Shown here piece by piece: positions 23,670 through 35,160 of a stretch of 64,000 nt of DNA. The notes under the pieces are model-generated. The model made no database searches, was not told the origin of the DNA, and worked only from the letters and a program-made list of their open reading frames with translations. Positions within the stretch are counted from its first letter, which is position 1; each line of letters starts with the position of its first letter. A program made the translations under genes and the position numbers. Origin of the DNA: Pyxicephalus adspersus (Eukaryota; Chordata; Amphibia; Anura; Pyxicephalidae); NCBI RefSeq assembly GCF_032062135.1, contig NC_092858.1:120913931-120977930 (forward strand), in the 5' to 3' direction.

Positions 23670-24390
23670 TTACTGGCTGATTACCCGGCGTTGCCCGGAT
23701 ATTTATTTATTGCAATCTTATATTATACAGGAAAAGGAATCAAATAAAGCAGTAGTGATTTTCTTGTCTATGGTGTTTAAATTTTTTTGCCTTTGATTGC
23801 ACTCGGCCATATGCCTTACGTTTTGCCAAAGGCATTATTACAGGCCAGAAATTTGTAAGAGAGTCCAAAAAAGTATGTAAAAATATAAGCATAAGGCACA
23901 CTGTCACTGAGCAATACACACACACATACATACATACATACATACATGCAAATATACCTTTGACATATACCACAGCGCTGTACAAAGATCAGCGAAGCAC
24001 ATGAGTCTTATGTCTAGGAAGTTTGGTTTAAATGTCTTTATGCGTTTCCATACATACACACATACATACATCCAAATATAGCTCTGACATATAGCACACT
24101 GCTGTACAAAGATGACTAGTGCACTCACATGAGTCTCAGTCATATGTATAGCAAGTTTGCTTGAAAGTCTCCATTCGTTTCCTGGTGATCACATACACAC
24201 ACACATACATACATACATACATCCAAATATAACTCATAACTTGACATATAGCACAACTCTGTACAAATATGACTGGTACACTCACATGAGTCTCAGTCAT
24301 ATATATAGCAAGTTTGGTTGAAATGTCTCCATGCGTTTTTGAGTGATGGTGGAACATACATACATACAATTTTATATATATAGATATATG
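23670..24390. repeat. Interspersed element with three internal tandem units and CATA microsatellites
   Basis: Opens with tggctgattacccggcgttg and ends in a short TATATATAGATATATG tract. Between lie three units of ~140-180 bp (about 23908-24050, 24051-24190, 24191-24370). Each has a (CATA)n run, then caaatata, tgacatata.cacagc, ctgtacaaa.atgac, acatgagtctcagtcatat, agcaagtttggttgaaatgt and ctccatgcgttt. The layout recalls the microsatellite-ended 3' regions of some retroelements, but I cannot assign a class. Minus-strand open frames across it are artefacts of the repeat. Confidence 0.6.
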
Positions 24391-24541
24391 GTATATATAG
24401 TTTGGAGTGTAATCCAGGAGTTAGCAATGGAAGTGTTCTGAGTCAGCTCCAATCAATCTCGGGCTAAAAGTATCTAAAATAGCGTGTTCCGCGGGCAACT
24501 GGACCTCAACTACCTAGGACAGATCTGAGAACTCACCTGGA

Positions 24542-25372
24542 GTGGCACAGATGGGTCCTACTCCAAAATCCAAGTGTCAATCGACAGCTGTGGGCTCGTC
24601 ACTTAGCTCGGCCTCACATTCCAATTTGGCGCCGTCTTCCTCATCGTTAGAGTCTCCAGCTTTTTGTCCATTAATGGCATCTGAAGACAGTATGGACTCG
24701 GTTCCGCACCAGATGAAGGAGGTCACGCAGGTTGAAGATCCTGCCTTTTTACAACATCTGTGGGCTATGATATGAGAGGAGCTGTCGCAGCTCTCAGCTT
24801 CTATAACTTGATAAATGATAAGAGATATTGTTCACCGCACTGCCTTACTAGAAACACACATGGATGATGCCACAACAGTCCTAGAAAGCTTGGACTAGGA
24901 TTTAGAGGCGGCTCAGAAGGAAATTCTGCTACTCTAAGACCAACAAATGGACTGTGAAAAACGCTTGCGTAGGAGCAACATCCAGATAAGAGGTATTCCT
25001 GAATCAGTGGTTGATGTACAGGGATATATTACTGCTCTATTCCAGGAACTAGCCCTGGAGATTGTTATCGAGCGTCTGGAAATGTACAGAATACATTGTT
25101 TATTGGGCCCCAAAAAGCAAGATGGTCCGCCTAGGGCTATTATTTCTGTTTTTTTGTACCAAAGATTTGCTTTTGCTAAAAGCGCACAACGCCCCTTGCT
25201 TGATGTTACAGGGCACGGAATACAGCTTGTGCGCAGACTTATCACCCTCCGTACCCTAGTACTGAGAGGTCATCTTATACAACTGTCCTCAGTCAGGAAA
25301 AAAAATGCATTCAAGCTCAATCTCGCCTGGAAGCAGAATATTCGACAGCAGTTCAATTGCATAAACTAAACC
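24542..25372 (+). pseudogene. L1/Tx1-type LINE ORF1 pseudogene
   Basis: Starts with a Ser/Pro-rich region (SSLSSASHSNLAPSSSS), then a coiled-coil-like stretch broken by stops (about 24775-24950), then CEKRLRRSNIQIRGIPESVVD (about 24950-25010), the RRNNIRIRG-type signature of L1 ORF1 RNA-binding proteins, and a following domain with GPKKQDGPPRAIISVFLYQ. ORF1 binds LINE RNA and has nucleic-acid chaperone activity. Stops at several positions make it inactive. It is followed directly by the reverse transcriptase region at 25560. Confidence 0.75.
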
Positions 25373-25559
25373 CTACTACAGCCACTAGTATTGCTTTACA
25401 CAAGGCTCGCACTGAAGTAAGTTTATGTTTGTCCCAATCTACTGAATGTCAACTGAAATAGACCAAGCAGAAATTTTATCAGTGCGGCAACAAACCAGGC
25501 ACTAGGCAACCGGCAAAACCTCATTCCAAGAACTACACCTAATTCGCTTCGCACCACTT

Positions 25560-27475
25560 TGAAGCACCTTACTAGCAACCCATTAGAAATAATACAAGAA
25601 TTTAAATTTAATTTGTCTAAACTATATTCGGCCCCTTATGCTCTAGATAGTCAACAAGCTGAGAAGCTTTTTGCAAGTATACACCTACCTAGCTTGCAGT
25701 CTGCAAATTTAGCTTTACTACAGAAAGATATCTTGGAATCTGAGATTGTATCAGCTGTAATGTCCCTTAAATCTGGTAAAAGATTGGGGCCTGGTGGCTT
25801 TTCACCTTTTTTCTTTTAAATGGTGGAAGTTATTACGCCTCACTTGCGTTCTCTTCTTAACTGCTTGAAGCAGGGTGCCTGTTTAACGCTTGAGTCATCG
25901 AAAGCATCTATTGTCATGATACCTAAGCCATCAACAGACCCCTATTCATGTGCCAATTATAGCCCAATCTCACTTTTGAATGTAGACGTTTAGATCTTGG
26001 CCAAAATTGTAGCAACTGGGCTTCACCAGTTCCTTGGCAACTTGATTCACGGGGATCAAGTAGAGTTTGTGCCTAGACATCAAGTAGGTGACAATGTACG
26101 CAGGGTACTACAATTATTGCATTTGGCTCATTCAAAGTTGATACAATGTATGTTTCTTTCCTCATGGCAGTATACAGTATTTTTTATGCTCTCAGGGAGT
26201 GGGGGTTTGGAGATGAATTTCTCAACAGGATATCCGCACTATATGCCTCTCCTTCAGCAACAGTTAGGTATATGGGTTTTGAATCCGCGCCTTTTCCAAT
26301 ATTGAGGGGTACGAGGCAAGGCTGCCCACTTTCGCCCATTTTATTTATACTGGCTCTTGAACCTTTAGCAGCAGCCATTCCGGCTAGCCCTAATGTAACA
26401 GGAGTTAAGATCTGTGGTATCAAACATAAGGTCATGATTTTTGCTGACGACGTGTTGTTATCCCTCATGTCACCAGTAACAACATTACCCAATTTGTGTT
26501 CTTTGTTGTCCTTATTTGCTGATATTTCCGGCTTGCTCGTGACTGACAGCAAATCTAAGACATTGAATGTTACCTTGCCATTTTCAGTTGTGGATGCTCT
26601 ACGACCTCACAATTATCCTCCACATTTTAAACCGCTTTCTATGTTGCGCACTAAATGGCAAAGTTTCCTTTTGTCATGGCTTGGTAAGATTCATGCAATC
26701 AAAATGTCTTACTTCCTGAAGTTACTTTATTTGTTTTGCACCCTTCCCATTCCGGTCCCTTTAGGGGTTCTTAAAGCAGAAGAAAGAAAAGTGCTTCAAT
26801 TTATATGGCATCCCAGCAGACCTTAGGTCTGTTATATCGTTCTAAATTATCAGGATGCTTATCTGTCCCAGGTTTCTTTAAGTACCTATTGGCAGCTAAA
26901 CTGGCCCCTATGGCGGCATTACATTGTTCTATGAATTTTCCAATTTGGGCCCAAGTGTATGCTGGTGAACTTCCCTCAGTGCCGATGCATAATTTACTGT
27001 GGATACCACCAGTCAAAAGACCATTATTGGAGGACCCCACTCTATCATATGTCCTTGGTCTCTGGGATAGATTTAAAGTGCCCACAGGGCTGATATCTAA
27101 ACACACACCTCTGACAGGGATCCTATATTGCCCTTCTTTTGAACCTGCTTACAACAACTCAGCAGCATTTCGTTGATGGGCTTCTAAGCCTGTGCTTTTT
27201 GTACACAAACTTTGTTCCTCTACAGGAGTAAAATCCTTTGCCTATTTACAAGAACATTGGTCTTTTCCCTCCAGCAAAATGTACTGTTATATGCAGATTC
27301 AACATTATTTGTTTGAATTGCTTAGAGATCATGGTAACTCCCCCCTGCAACTATCGGCCTTTGAATGATGCTGTTTGCGAAACCCATATTCATCTGGGTT
27401 TGTATCCTTTTTATATGCAATATTGCTTCAAATAAACGTTCAGCAACTGCAGTACATGGCAAAGTGGCCATATTA
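25560..27475 (+). pseudogene. L1/Tx1-type LINE ORF2 reverse transcriptase pseudogene
   Basis: In order: MKHLTSNPLEIIQEFKFNLS (pre-RT), LKSGKRLGPGGFSPFFF with a stop (fingers), ASIVMIPKPSTDP, YSPISLLNVDV, VEFVPRHQVGDNVRR, then GTRQGCPLSPILFILALEPL (about 26308-26370) and catalytic FADD at 26440-26451, TDSKSKTLNVTLP, WQSFLLSWLGKIHAIKMSYF, and a C-terminal domain with KYLLAAKLAPMAALHCSMNF to about 27470. Stops at about 25817, 25992, 26826 and beyond, plus frameshifts. No endonuclease domain lies between ORF1 and this region, whereas intact L1 ORF2 carries one at its N-terminus. Confidence 0.85.
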
Positions 27476-27699
27476 TGCAGCACTTTACATTAAAAATTGG
27501 TGGCAGATCAACTTTAACTAGAAAAAATGGCAATTTCTGAGAGAAATACATTTGCAAAATGGTAAATCCCCAATTTTTAAAGTTTTCACAGAAAGGGAAA
27601 AACTAATGTATAGTTTTTTGGTGTGCTAATGTAAGATTTATTAGTTTCTTCTGATTAATAGTACTAACTTGTGCCGACATAATTCGCAGCACTTAACAA

Positions 27700-27955
27700 A
27701 GGGCACAATTATGTGCCCATCCCTAAAATAGTCAAATTTCACAGTCCAAGCTCAATTCCAGAGGGAAGCCAATTTAACTAATTGCATTTTCTTGTGATGT
27801 GGTATGAAACCGGGGTGCCCAGAGGAAACCCACACAAACACAGGGGGAATATACAGACTTTAGCATACAGTGTCTCTACTGAGATTCTGCCCTGGAACCC
27901 CAATGCTGCAAAGGCAAGAGTGCTAGCCACTGAGCCAACCATGCTGATTCACATA
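27700..27955 (-). mobile_element. tRNA-derived SINE, minus strand
   Basis: The reverse complement of 27920-27937 (tggctcagtggctagcac) is a tRNA A-box-like sequence, and gagattctgccctggaaccc at 27881-27900 is a worn B box in reverse. The body has gaaaccggggtgcccagagg and aacccacacaaacacagggg, typical of the widespread amphibian/fish tRNA-SINE. The 3' tail is missing. Transcription would have been by RNA polymerase III; it is now a fossil. Confidence 0.7.
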
Positions 27956-28265
27956 AAATGCAATGGGGCTTTTCTTTTAATCTTCTCTACCTCACCCGTA
28001 TAAATCAAAATATTTCCTTTAATCCTAACTGTCAAAGAACAACACAAGGTTCTAGGGCAAATCGAAGCCCCAATGTCTGCATGCAAGAAATTTCCTCCAA
28101 TCTATGCCCCATCTATAAATGAACCAAGCTTCCATTTCATGTCTCTGAGAGTCAGCTGATCTGTGACTCTTTATGTAGCTGTACTAGTATCCTGGTCTGT
28201 ACTAGATAGGAGGGACTCATGAAGTATGTTCAGTCATATGCCAGTAAAATATCAGCATGTTTTGC

Positions 28266-28347
<82 letters not shown>

Positions 28348-29034
28348 CGTATAACATTCTGACCAAGATGTTAACATCATTAAACACATTTGTCTAAAGA
28401 AAAAGAAAAACTTGTTAGTTGACTTTAACTAATGTGAAATAAGGACACAGAAATAGACCACACATCTTTTATCCACACAAATCAAGTGACATGCTGTGGT
28501 TTGTGTGTTTATGTGAATTTTGGTTTGCTAAGACGCATTGTAGTAACATGTATACAAGTGTTTGTCATAGAATACCACATTTTAAGTAAACCTTTTCTAG
28601 GAAAAATATGCTACCATTCATAATTTTCTTATAAGAATGCTAGTTGCTGAGCTATAATGCTTACCCTTTTTTCTGTCTTTTACTGGCTTGTGGCACAATT
28701 AATCTGCCTCTTTGGACTAAAAAAAAAGTTTTCCTACCTTTTTTTGGTAGATATGAGAACTTGTAGTGGACTTAAAAAAAGCTTAACCTTGCCTGGAACT
28801 ACACTTTTGAACATTGTTGTCCCTATCTCCGGTCAGGCCAAAACACCAAACAAAAACAAATATATAACTAAATAAAATTCATAAAAACTATCACAGTTCC
28901 TAAACCCTTTTCAACCTCAATCTAGAAAATACCTTTTAGCTGCAAATATATTTACAACCATAAAAGGCCAGATGCAAATGTTTTCTTTATTAGATGCAGG
29001 GAAAAAATACTTTAGATGGAGAAACTCTGTAGAC
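27956..29034. repeat. Gene-free DNA with (TA)n tract at 28271-28346
   Basis: Contains a 76-bp almost uninterrupted AT dinucleotide repeat at 28271-28346. The rest is AT-rich with no coding signal. Confidence 0.7.
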
Positions 29035-29230
29035 CAGGGGTGCCCATACTTTTTTGGCTTGCAAGGTAATTTTAAAATAACCATGTCAAAATGATCTACC
29101 AACAATGGTATTTGGACTTAATAACTCCTGTGGGCAGTAGAGTTTATTTTGAAAGGCAGGGTTCTGCGATTGACTGGCGTTGCCTTTGCGAATCACTGGT
29201 AGATCTTGATCCACGTGTTGGGATCCACTG
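29035..29230. mobile_element. hAT-type MITE (family C) with 8-bp duplication
   Basis: Starts caggggtgcccatac and ends gttgggatccactg, inverted ends. Flanks ctgtagac (29027-29034) and ctgtaggc (29231-29238) agree at 7 of 8 positions. The interior shows gatctaccaacaatg versus actggtagatcttgatcc, a further inverted pair. 196 bp, non-coding. Confidence 0.75.
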
Positions 29231-29238
29231 CTGTAGGC

Positions 29239-29500
29239 ACTGTGCTTTCCAAACATGTAACAGTGGGTCCTTTTTTACATGGGGGAACTCCTTGAAAAAA
29301 TTTTCAGGCAACCGCTACTATAATTGTTATATCCACAGGACATTAGTGTGGGGGTCAGGGGGAAGAATGTCTCTTACATTACTGGTCAGTGGGAAGGCTG
29401 CCCCCCTACAGATAGTAAAAATGATCATTGGTATCAGTTAAACTGACCTGAGAGATCCACACTGCTCATTGCTCAAGGAACTCCTGGTCTAATGGCTGGT
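29239..29500. mobile_element. hAT-type MITE (family A), third copy
   Basis: Directly abuts the family C element. Matches 12175-12417 and 16997-17242 through gggggaactccttgaaaaaa, tataattgttatatccacag, cattagtgtgggggtcaggg, gatcattggtatcagttaaa and ctcaaggaactcctggtcta. Ends are eroded. Confidence 0.6.
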
Positions 29501-31165
29501 CTAATCTAGTTAAACTTACTTCACAGCCATTCCTGAATGAAAACATAGCAAAGATATTAGTAATGAATTAACCGTAAAAAACAACATAAGGTAGAAAATT
29601 GGCATAAGGTAAAAATGACATAAGGTTGTAAAATTATTGAAAAAAACAGATATAGAATACAGATTAAAAGGGCTTCCAGCCCATCAAATAATATGAGCAT
29701 TAGAGACAGCATGTCTGTCCAACCAAAACCTGAAATGTTTCCTAAAAAAAACAATGTAATTCAAACAGGTATACAATTTTACCATGGATCAAACATTCTA
29801 AATCAATCCCCATTTTTAGGATACAGTGTGCTGCTTTCCATGCCAGCATTTTCTTTAGCCAAACAAAAGCCCTAACATTCTTGACAGACATAGCTTCCAG
29901 AACTGGAAAAAATGCAGTTGGAAGATGGATCTCTGTCATGTAGCCTGGTGTGATTTTGAAGCTGTGTAGCTTCTATCCACAATGTCGACCACATGTTGTT
30001 TTCAATTTTCTCTTGTTTCATTTAATTCTTCTTGCACGTTTCCTACAAGACTAAAAGCATACGATAGCTGAAGATCTGAAATTTGTAAAAAAAAAATCTG
30101 AAACATAAAGCAAATTGCAGATTTAATATCTGTTACACTTAACTTCATGTCCAAGAGAAGCATAGCTTACATTTTCCTCACATTTTTTAGGGATTACAGG
30201 ATGGGTAGTATGGTAATATGGAGAATTTTTTTACACCCAATTTTCTTTTTTTTTTTTTTACACCCAAAAGTTTTACTAATGTTTGCAATACAGTTGGAAA
30301 GATCATGCAATACTCCTAATACAGTATGCTTATTAAAAAGAGCATAGTATTGAAACACTCTAAACCACCAAACAAAGAAATGTAAAACCTCATATATAGA
30401 AACTCAACTAAAAAGGTTGTAAAAATATAATTTTAAAGAAGTAACCGGTAGGAAAGAAATATGGGGAAAAATAATTAGTTGAAGTTTCTAAGGCCTAGAG
30501 ATTTAAAGTGTATTGTAAGGCCCCTAAATTCAAGTCAGAAGGACAGCATAAGAAGTTGAGGATTTAAAGAGCACCCACGTCAATCAGATATGTTGTAATT
30601 CAGTAATAAATTCCGAAAAAAATTGAACGTGCTTCCTATATATATAATTTACTTTATTAACGTTGACATGTTTGTGTGTCTCCAGTAGGGATTGAACATC
30701 TCACAGCATTCATGTTGCAGAAGTAAAAGTATAGCTCCTGAAGTAAAAATCCTGGACATACAATAGACAAGCCATTGGCCCCAGGGTTCCGTGTGATTTT
30801 CTGCCAAATTAAAACTACTTTCTCCCAGAGAGTATAGAACAGCTGAAGGTCTCAGGAAACCATCTATGGAGTATCTCTGGAGTTAGACCAATGTGGGAGT
30901 TTCTTTTATTAGATTTTATAAATTCTAATGCTAATAGAATATTTATGTGCTAATATACATGTTTTATTCCACTGTTAATCCATCCAATATCAGTTTAAAA
31001 AGAGGTATCCCATTTATGTTTAAACCTAGTTGGCCTAGATTCATGTAGAGCGTATGGAGTAAGTGGGTTTGACAAATTAGAGGCCTTGCCCAAGGATCTA
31101 ATAAAAAGGTTATAATATAATACAAAGTGTTGTATTATTATATAGGCACATAAAGGAAAGGTCTC
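29501..31165. other. No gene recognised; may contain LINE remains
   Basis: AT-rich. Minus-strand open frames of about 60 codons near 29.6-29.9 kb could be worn 3' parts of the L1 fragment at 31.2 kb, but no motif is clear enough to call. Confidence 0.35.
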
Positions 31166-31169
31166 ACCC

Positions 31170-31930
31170 TCTGTACTTGATTGAAACCTCCACAAAAAAA
31201 TGTCTCCTACCACCAAACCAGAAGCTGAAGCCAGGAACCCCAATAGGGGTTAAAGGACCCAGGGATGTAGCTATCTGATAAGTAATGCTCACTTTGTGGA
31301 ATGTTGTAATTGTGGCACCTACCTTCAAGTGAGCTTTAGTTTGAAGAGGTAGACTCCCAAGTGGTATCCACTGTAACCGAGCTAGCATTGTGGAAAAAAT
31401 GGAGTCCTCCAAGTCCTCCAAAAAATGGAGTCCTCCAACAACCCTATCCTTCAGGCTATCCTGACTATTCCAGCCTACTATTCTAGTTAGTCCAATGACA
31501 TAGTAGAACAACTGTTTGTCGGGCAAACCCATCCCACATTGTAATTGGATCTAGTAAGTTACAAATATTTGATTTTTGGTCTTCTATGATCCTGAGAAAT
31601 CAAATTAGGAGTTGTAGGCACCATAATAGACAATGTTTGAAACAGTTGTAGAAATTGAGGGAGAATTTTCATTTGATGATTTGTTCGTCTTGATGATTGC
31701 TTGCCTGCCAAACCAAGTAAAAGGTTTAACGTGCCACTTGTTGAGATCCATTTGGACAGTGTTGGAAAGAATATAGTTGTAGTCGAACCAATTCACTCAA
31801 AGGGGACATTAACTGTATGCCTAAATAAGATAGGCAATGGGATTCCCAATGAAATGGGGAAAATTATTTTAGAGAGCGTACTGTTGGAACTGGGAGGGAT
31901 CTAATAAAAGTCAGATTGAGGCCATCTTGT
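31170..31930 (-). mobile_element. L1/Tx1-type LINE ORF2 fragment, post-RT region
   Basis: The minus strand reads MDLNKWHVKPFTWFGRQAII (about 31745-31690), equivalent to the W..K.LSWLGRINAIKM motif after L1 reverse transcriptase, then, after a gap and frameshift, GLPDKQLFYYVIGLTRIVGW (31530-31470), LPLQTKAHLKVGATITTFHK and SLGPLTPIGVPGFSFWFGGR (31265-31205). Corresponds to the C-terminal half of ORF2. Broken by stops near 31.57-31.6 kb. Confidence 0.7.
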
Positions 31931-31989
31931 GCGCATGCCAAATCATTCCCCAAAATGCAGCATTTTGACAAAGCCATCTTGTGTCGGGT

Positions 31990-32345
31990 AACTGCTTTAG
32001 TAGTATTGGAACAGTTCCTGGCAACATTTCTTTTTTCCAGTTTTTAATGAAAAAAGTGTGTACATCTGAGCCACTAATAGAGTGATATACTGTACATTCT
32101 GTAATAATGAGAAGAACACATCAGTCATTTGAATGTTTTTAACACTGTCTACAACCACAAGCTTCAATTTATGACTGTAACAGTGCACAGAAAGAGCTTG
32201 TGGAAATTTTTCTCTAAACTCTGAACTCCAGCTGCATCCCCACTCATGACAACTGCACAATCATAGCACTGCTCTATGCATTTGTTTTATGTCTACACTG
32301 AGATTTGTAAGAACGTGCAAAATTGTGTTTATTAGAGATGCTTTA
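31990..32345 (-). pseudogene. hAT-superfamily (ZMYM1-like) transposase fragment
   Basis: The minus-strand frame 32260-31997 encodes FREKFPQALSVHCYSHKLKL followed by VVVDSVKNIQMTDVFFSLLQ. The H-C-Y-[AS]-H-[RK]-L-[NK]-L signature with a following VDS is typical of hAT/ZMYM1-type transposase-derived proteins. In the neighbouring frame just upstream, QCYDCAVVMSGDAAGVQS matches the preceding family motif, so a frameshift lies near 32.23 kb. Only ~110 codons remain. It abuts the L1 fragment with no visible boundary. Confidence 0.7.
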
Positions 32346-33680
32346 TCCAGGTCATGTTGAATATAAATTCTTCATGTATGCTACCAACAGTATGCATAAC
32401 TCAAAAAATTATAGTTGCTCTATTTTTAAAATGTCTTTTGACTCCTCAACTTAAATTTTAGATACACCTGCATGTGAAATGTCTTCAGTAATTTGCTGAC
32501 CTTGTATAGGACCATAATTTCACAGGGTTCATTTTGAATTCTATAGTGTGTATATCTAGTGTATATATATCTAGCAGCACCTGTTTTTTTTTTTTTTTTT
32601 AGGTATACAATTTGTTTTCTTTTAAATTATACACATTTATACTGTCTGCAGTAGGAAGGTTAAATAGCATGTTTTTAGGTTCTCTAGTAACACAGTGTTA
32701 TGGAGCAATTTACTGTACTTCTAAAACTTCTGTAATTAAATAAAAACAGCTACATGTTCTGGTAAAAAGCTTTTGTTTTGCTTTTCAAGTTTCTGTTCTC
32801 TGGTTTGCTTACAGATCTTTCTGTGTCTGGCACTTATTTACTTAAGAAATCACTGAATTCTGATAAAACCATGAAGAAGCAGTACCCCTTTGATTATCTA
32901 AAAACATTACTTCTAGTAAAAAGTACAATATAGTACAACTATCATGCAAAACTGATCTATACAAGTGTTTTAAAACAGAATATTGGATTTTTTTTTAGGA
33001 AGTGTGGTATATGAGTTGTTTAAATTAAACTGCATAAAATTTATTGCACACACACAATTATAGTTATGCAGCCACACTAAAAACAAATATACACTAAATA
33101 CATCTATAAATCAGCATCCATTCTCCCCTTTTCTACTCCTTTTAAAATACATCTGCTTTATATATTTTATATATAGCAGTTTACCAGACCTTAGATGTAG
33201 GGGTTGCATTAGTTTACATTTCCAGGTTTTATTCTTCCTTTATTACCTGATGATTCTGTGAATAGCAATACCTGGCTATACACACTTCTACACTGTTATC
33301 TCTAGAGGTATGCTGCCAAACATGTCCCCTTTGCTCATCTCCATTACATGGTAGCTATTAGGATTAGTAGATTTTACAAGATAGGACTTGTTTTTATTAT
33401 TCCAGGTCAGCCTTTAAGACTTTTTCAAGATTAATAGATTTTACTGCAATAAAAGTTGTTTATGCAATTTGGAAAAGTTAATATTTGATTTGGTATATCC
33501 ATTACAGTGAAATTGTGGACAGATTCCATGATTTCAGTAGAAATGTAATAGATTCAACAATTACGGTACATCTCCTGATTAGCATTTGGATAGCTTCCAG
33601 AAACATTCACTTTTACTATTTTGAAACTTAAAGGAGCCCCATAATGTAAAATTTGCTACTCTATTTCAGCATATGGTAAA
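32346..33680. other. No gene recognised
   Basis: AT-rich, with a T run at 32584-32600. No coding or structured repeat signal. Confidence 0.45.
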
Positions 33681-33689
33681 TGTAAGTCA

Positions 33690-34530
33690 TTAAAGTGGAA
33701 GTAAACCCTCATTGGAGGGTGGGGTTTTTGACATAATGCAAATTATTCAATACTTGCTATTAATGGCATACACACTCCTTTTTTAATGCACCCTGCAGTC
33801 ATGATAAATCTAGGATCTTGTTACTGCTGCATACACAAGTGTCATGTTCGTCATTGAGTCTTCCAGGTTCCTCTTTGGCCATTAAGTAGCCAAAGTGGCA
33901 CTGATGATGTAATTGGCATTTAGGTTGGCTACTGGCACTGTCCGGGAATAGGGCCAGGTTTAGGCAGTGTCAGCAAAAAAACACCAGAAGGAAATGCAAA
34001 GACTTTTTCTCATGACTTCCATATCTCTTTTGCCAAAAACCTCTACCTCCTGGTGCATTTTTGTATTTTAGGTATCCTTAATTCTCTTATCACCTAACTT
34101 GCAAAAGTAAGCCTGGTGATGATTACCCATCAATATTTCACATAGCGGGGGAAGTCTAAGAAGAATTTCATGAAATGCCAGCAACTTCTATATTGTTAGT
34201 CCCTTTGGTTAGAACTGCCAATTAACCTGCTGCTTCTCTAATCACAGTCTGGGGGAGAAATGCATACACATGCATACACAGCCATGTGTTTGATCCATGT
34301 TTATCCAGCTGCAGGGAATAAGTTAACTCCCATACAAATGTGTTGGAGTTACATCATTCTAGCCTGGCCAATCAAGATGGCTGAAGTCCCAAACCCGGAA
34401 GAGAACCAGATGAAGACAGAGTGAGGAAAGGTGAGTGTACTTTAAAAACTGTGAACAGGCAGGTAAGTCAATTTTTTTGAAAAAGGAACTAAATAACCTG
34501 TCTAATTGCAGTTTTTTTTTTACTTTTAAC
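33690..34530. repeat. Interspersed repeat, CAGGCAGG family, long copy
   Basis: Starts ttaaagtggaagtaaaccct, a phrase common at the edge of frog repeats. Its right part, gagttacatcattctagcct to gaggaaaggtgagtg (34347-34440), matches 3508-3600 in the first copy, and it then ends with gaacaggcaggtaagtcaat and a worn attgcag block. Non-coding; class unknown. Confidence 0.5.
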
Positions 34531-34554
34531 CTCTTGGCCAGTTCATTTCTGTCC

Positions 34555-34799
34555 GGATTTATATGTCTAAAAGCAGTACACTGTTTTTCATGAAAATTTA
34601 TTTTACAGTATAATATAATAGTATGAGTATAATAAAGTTTGAAATACAAAATCATGTCAAAATAAATTAAATACATTTAAAAAAATGTTTTTTATTAATT
34701 ATTAATATTAATTTATAAATATTATACTCATACTAATATATTATACTATAAAATAAATTTTCATGAAAGACAATGTACTGCTTTTACACATATAAATCC
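34555..34799. repeat. Long inverted repeat (two ~78-bp arms)
   Basis: The left arm 34555-34632 (ggatttatatgtctaaaagc... tatgagtat) is the near-exact reverse complement of the right arm 34721-34799 (atactcatac... cttttacacatataaatcc), with an ~88-bp AT-rich loop. The arms share gcagtaca, catgaaaatttattttaca and the tataatataatagta core. Looks like a fold-back MITE. Confidence 0.8.
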
Positions 34800-35160
34800 A
34801 CTGTACTGCATTCAATACAGTTATTTTGTATTGAATGCAATACAAATAGATTTGAAATTCCTGCCGCTCCCCCAACGCAACGACCGCACATACCAACGTC
34901 ACTGGGAACTCCGGGTGACTCATCCGATGCAGAAGACGCCGGCCAGAGGAAGCGAGGCGACGGGGATCGTGAAGAAGGACACTGGCGGATCAGGCAAGGC
35001 TGTATTTACCATTGTATTTCACTGTTTTAGCTACCCCGAGTGTGCCTCGGGGTTACCGCTTTCAGAATCTTTTTTCCACCTTGAGTCACACTCGGGTTTA
35101 CTTCTGTGGGGGTTCTGGAGAGAAGTTCATATCCACAGTAAAAGTAGCTGGGAGGTAACC
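34800..35160. repeat. GC-rich repeat with nested small hairpins
   Basis: Begins with a hairpin, gcattcaatac / gtattgaatgc (about 34808-34841), then an abrupt GC-rich region (gacgccggccagaggaagcg), then ccccgagtgtgcctcgggg at 35034-35052, itself a short palindrome repeated more loosely at 35083-35095 (cacactcggg). Open frames here are side effects of base composition. It may be one composite element with 34555-34799. Confidence 0.5.

Noticed and set aside
23740..24369. Minus-strand open frames rich in MYVCMYVC
   Set aside because: Translation of the (CATA)n microsatellite and its tandem units.
23908..24370. Regularly spaced repeats considered as a CRISPR-like array
   Set aside because: Units are ~150 bp, diverged, contain microsatellites and sit in vertebrate DNA; there are no short identical repeats with unique spacers.
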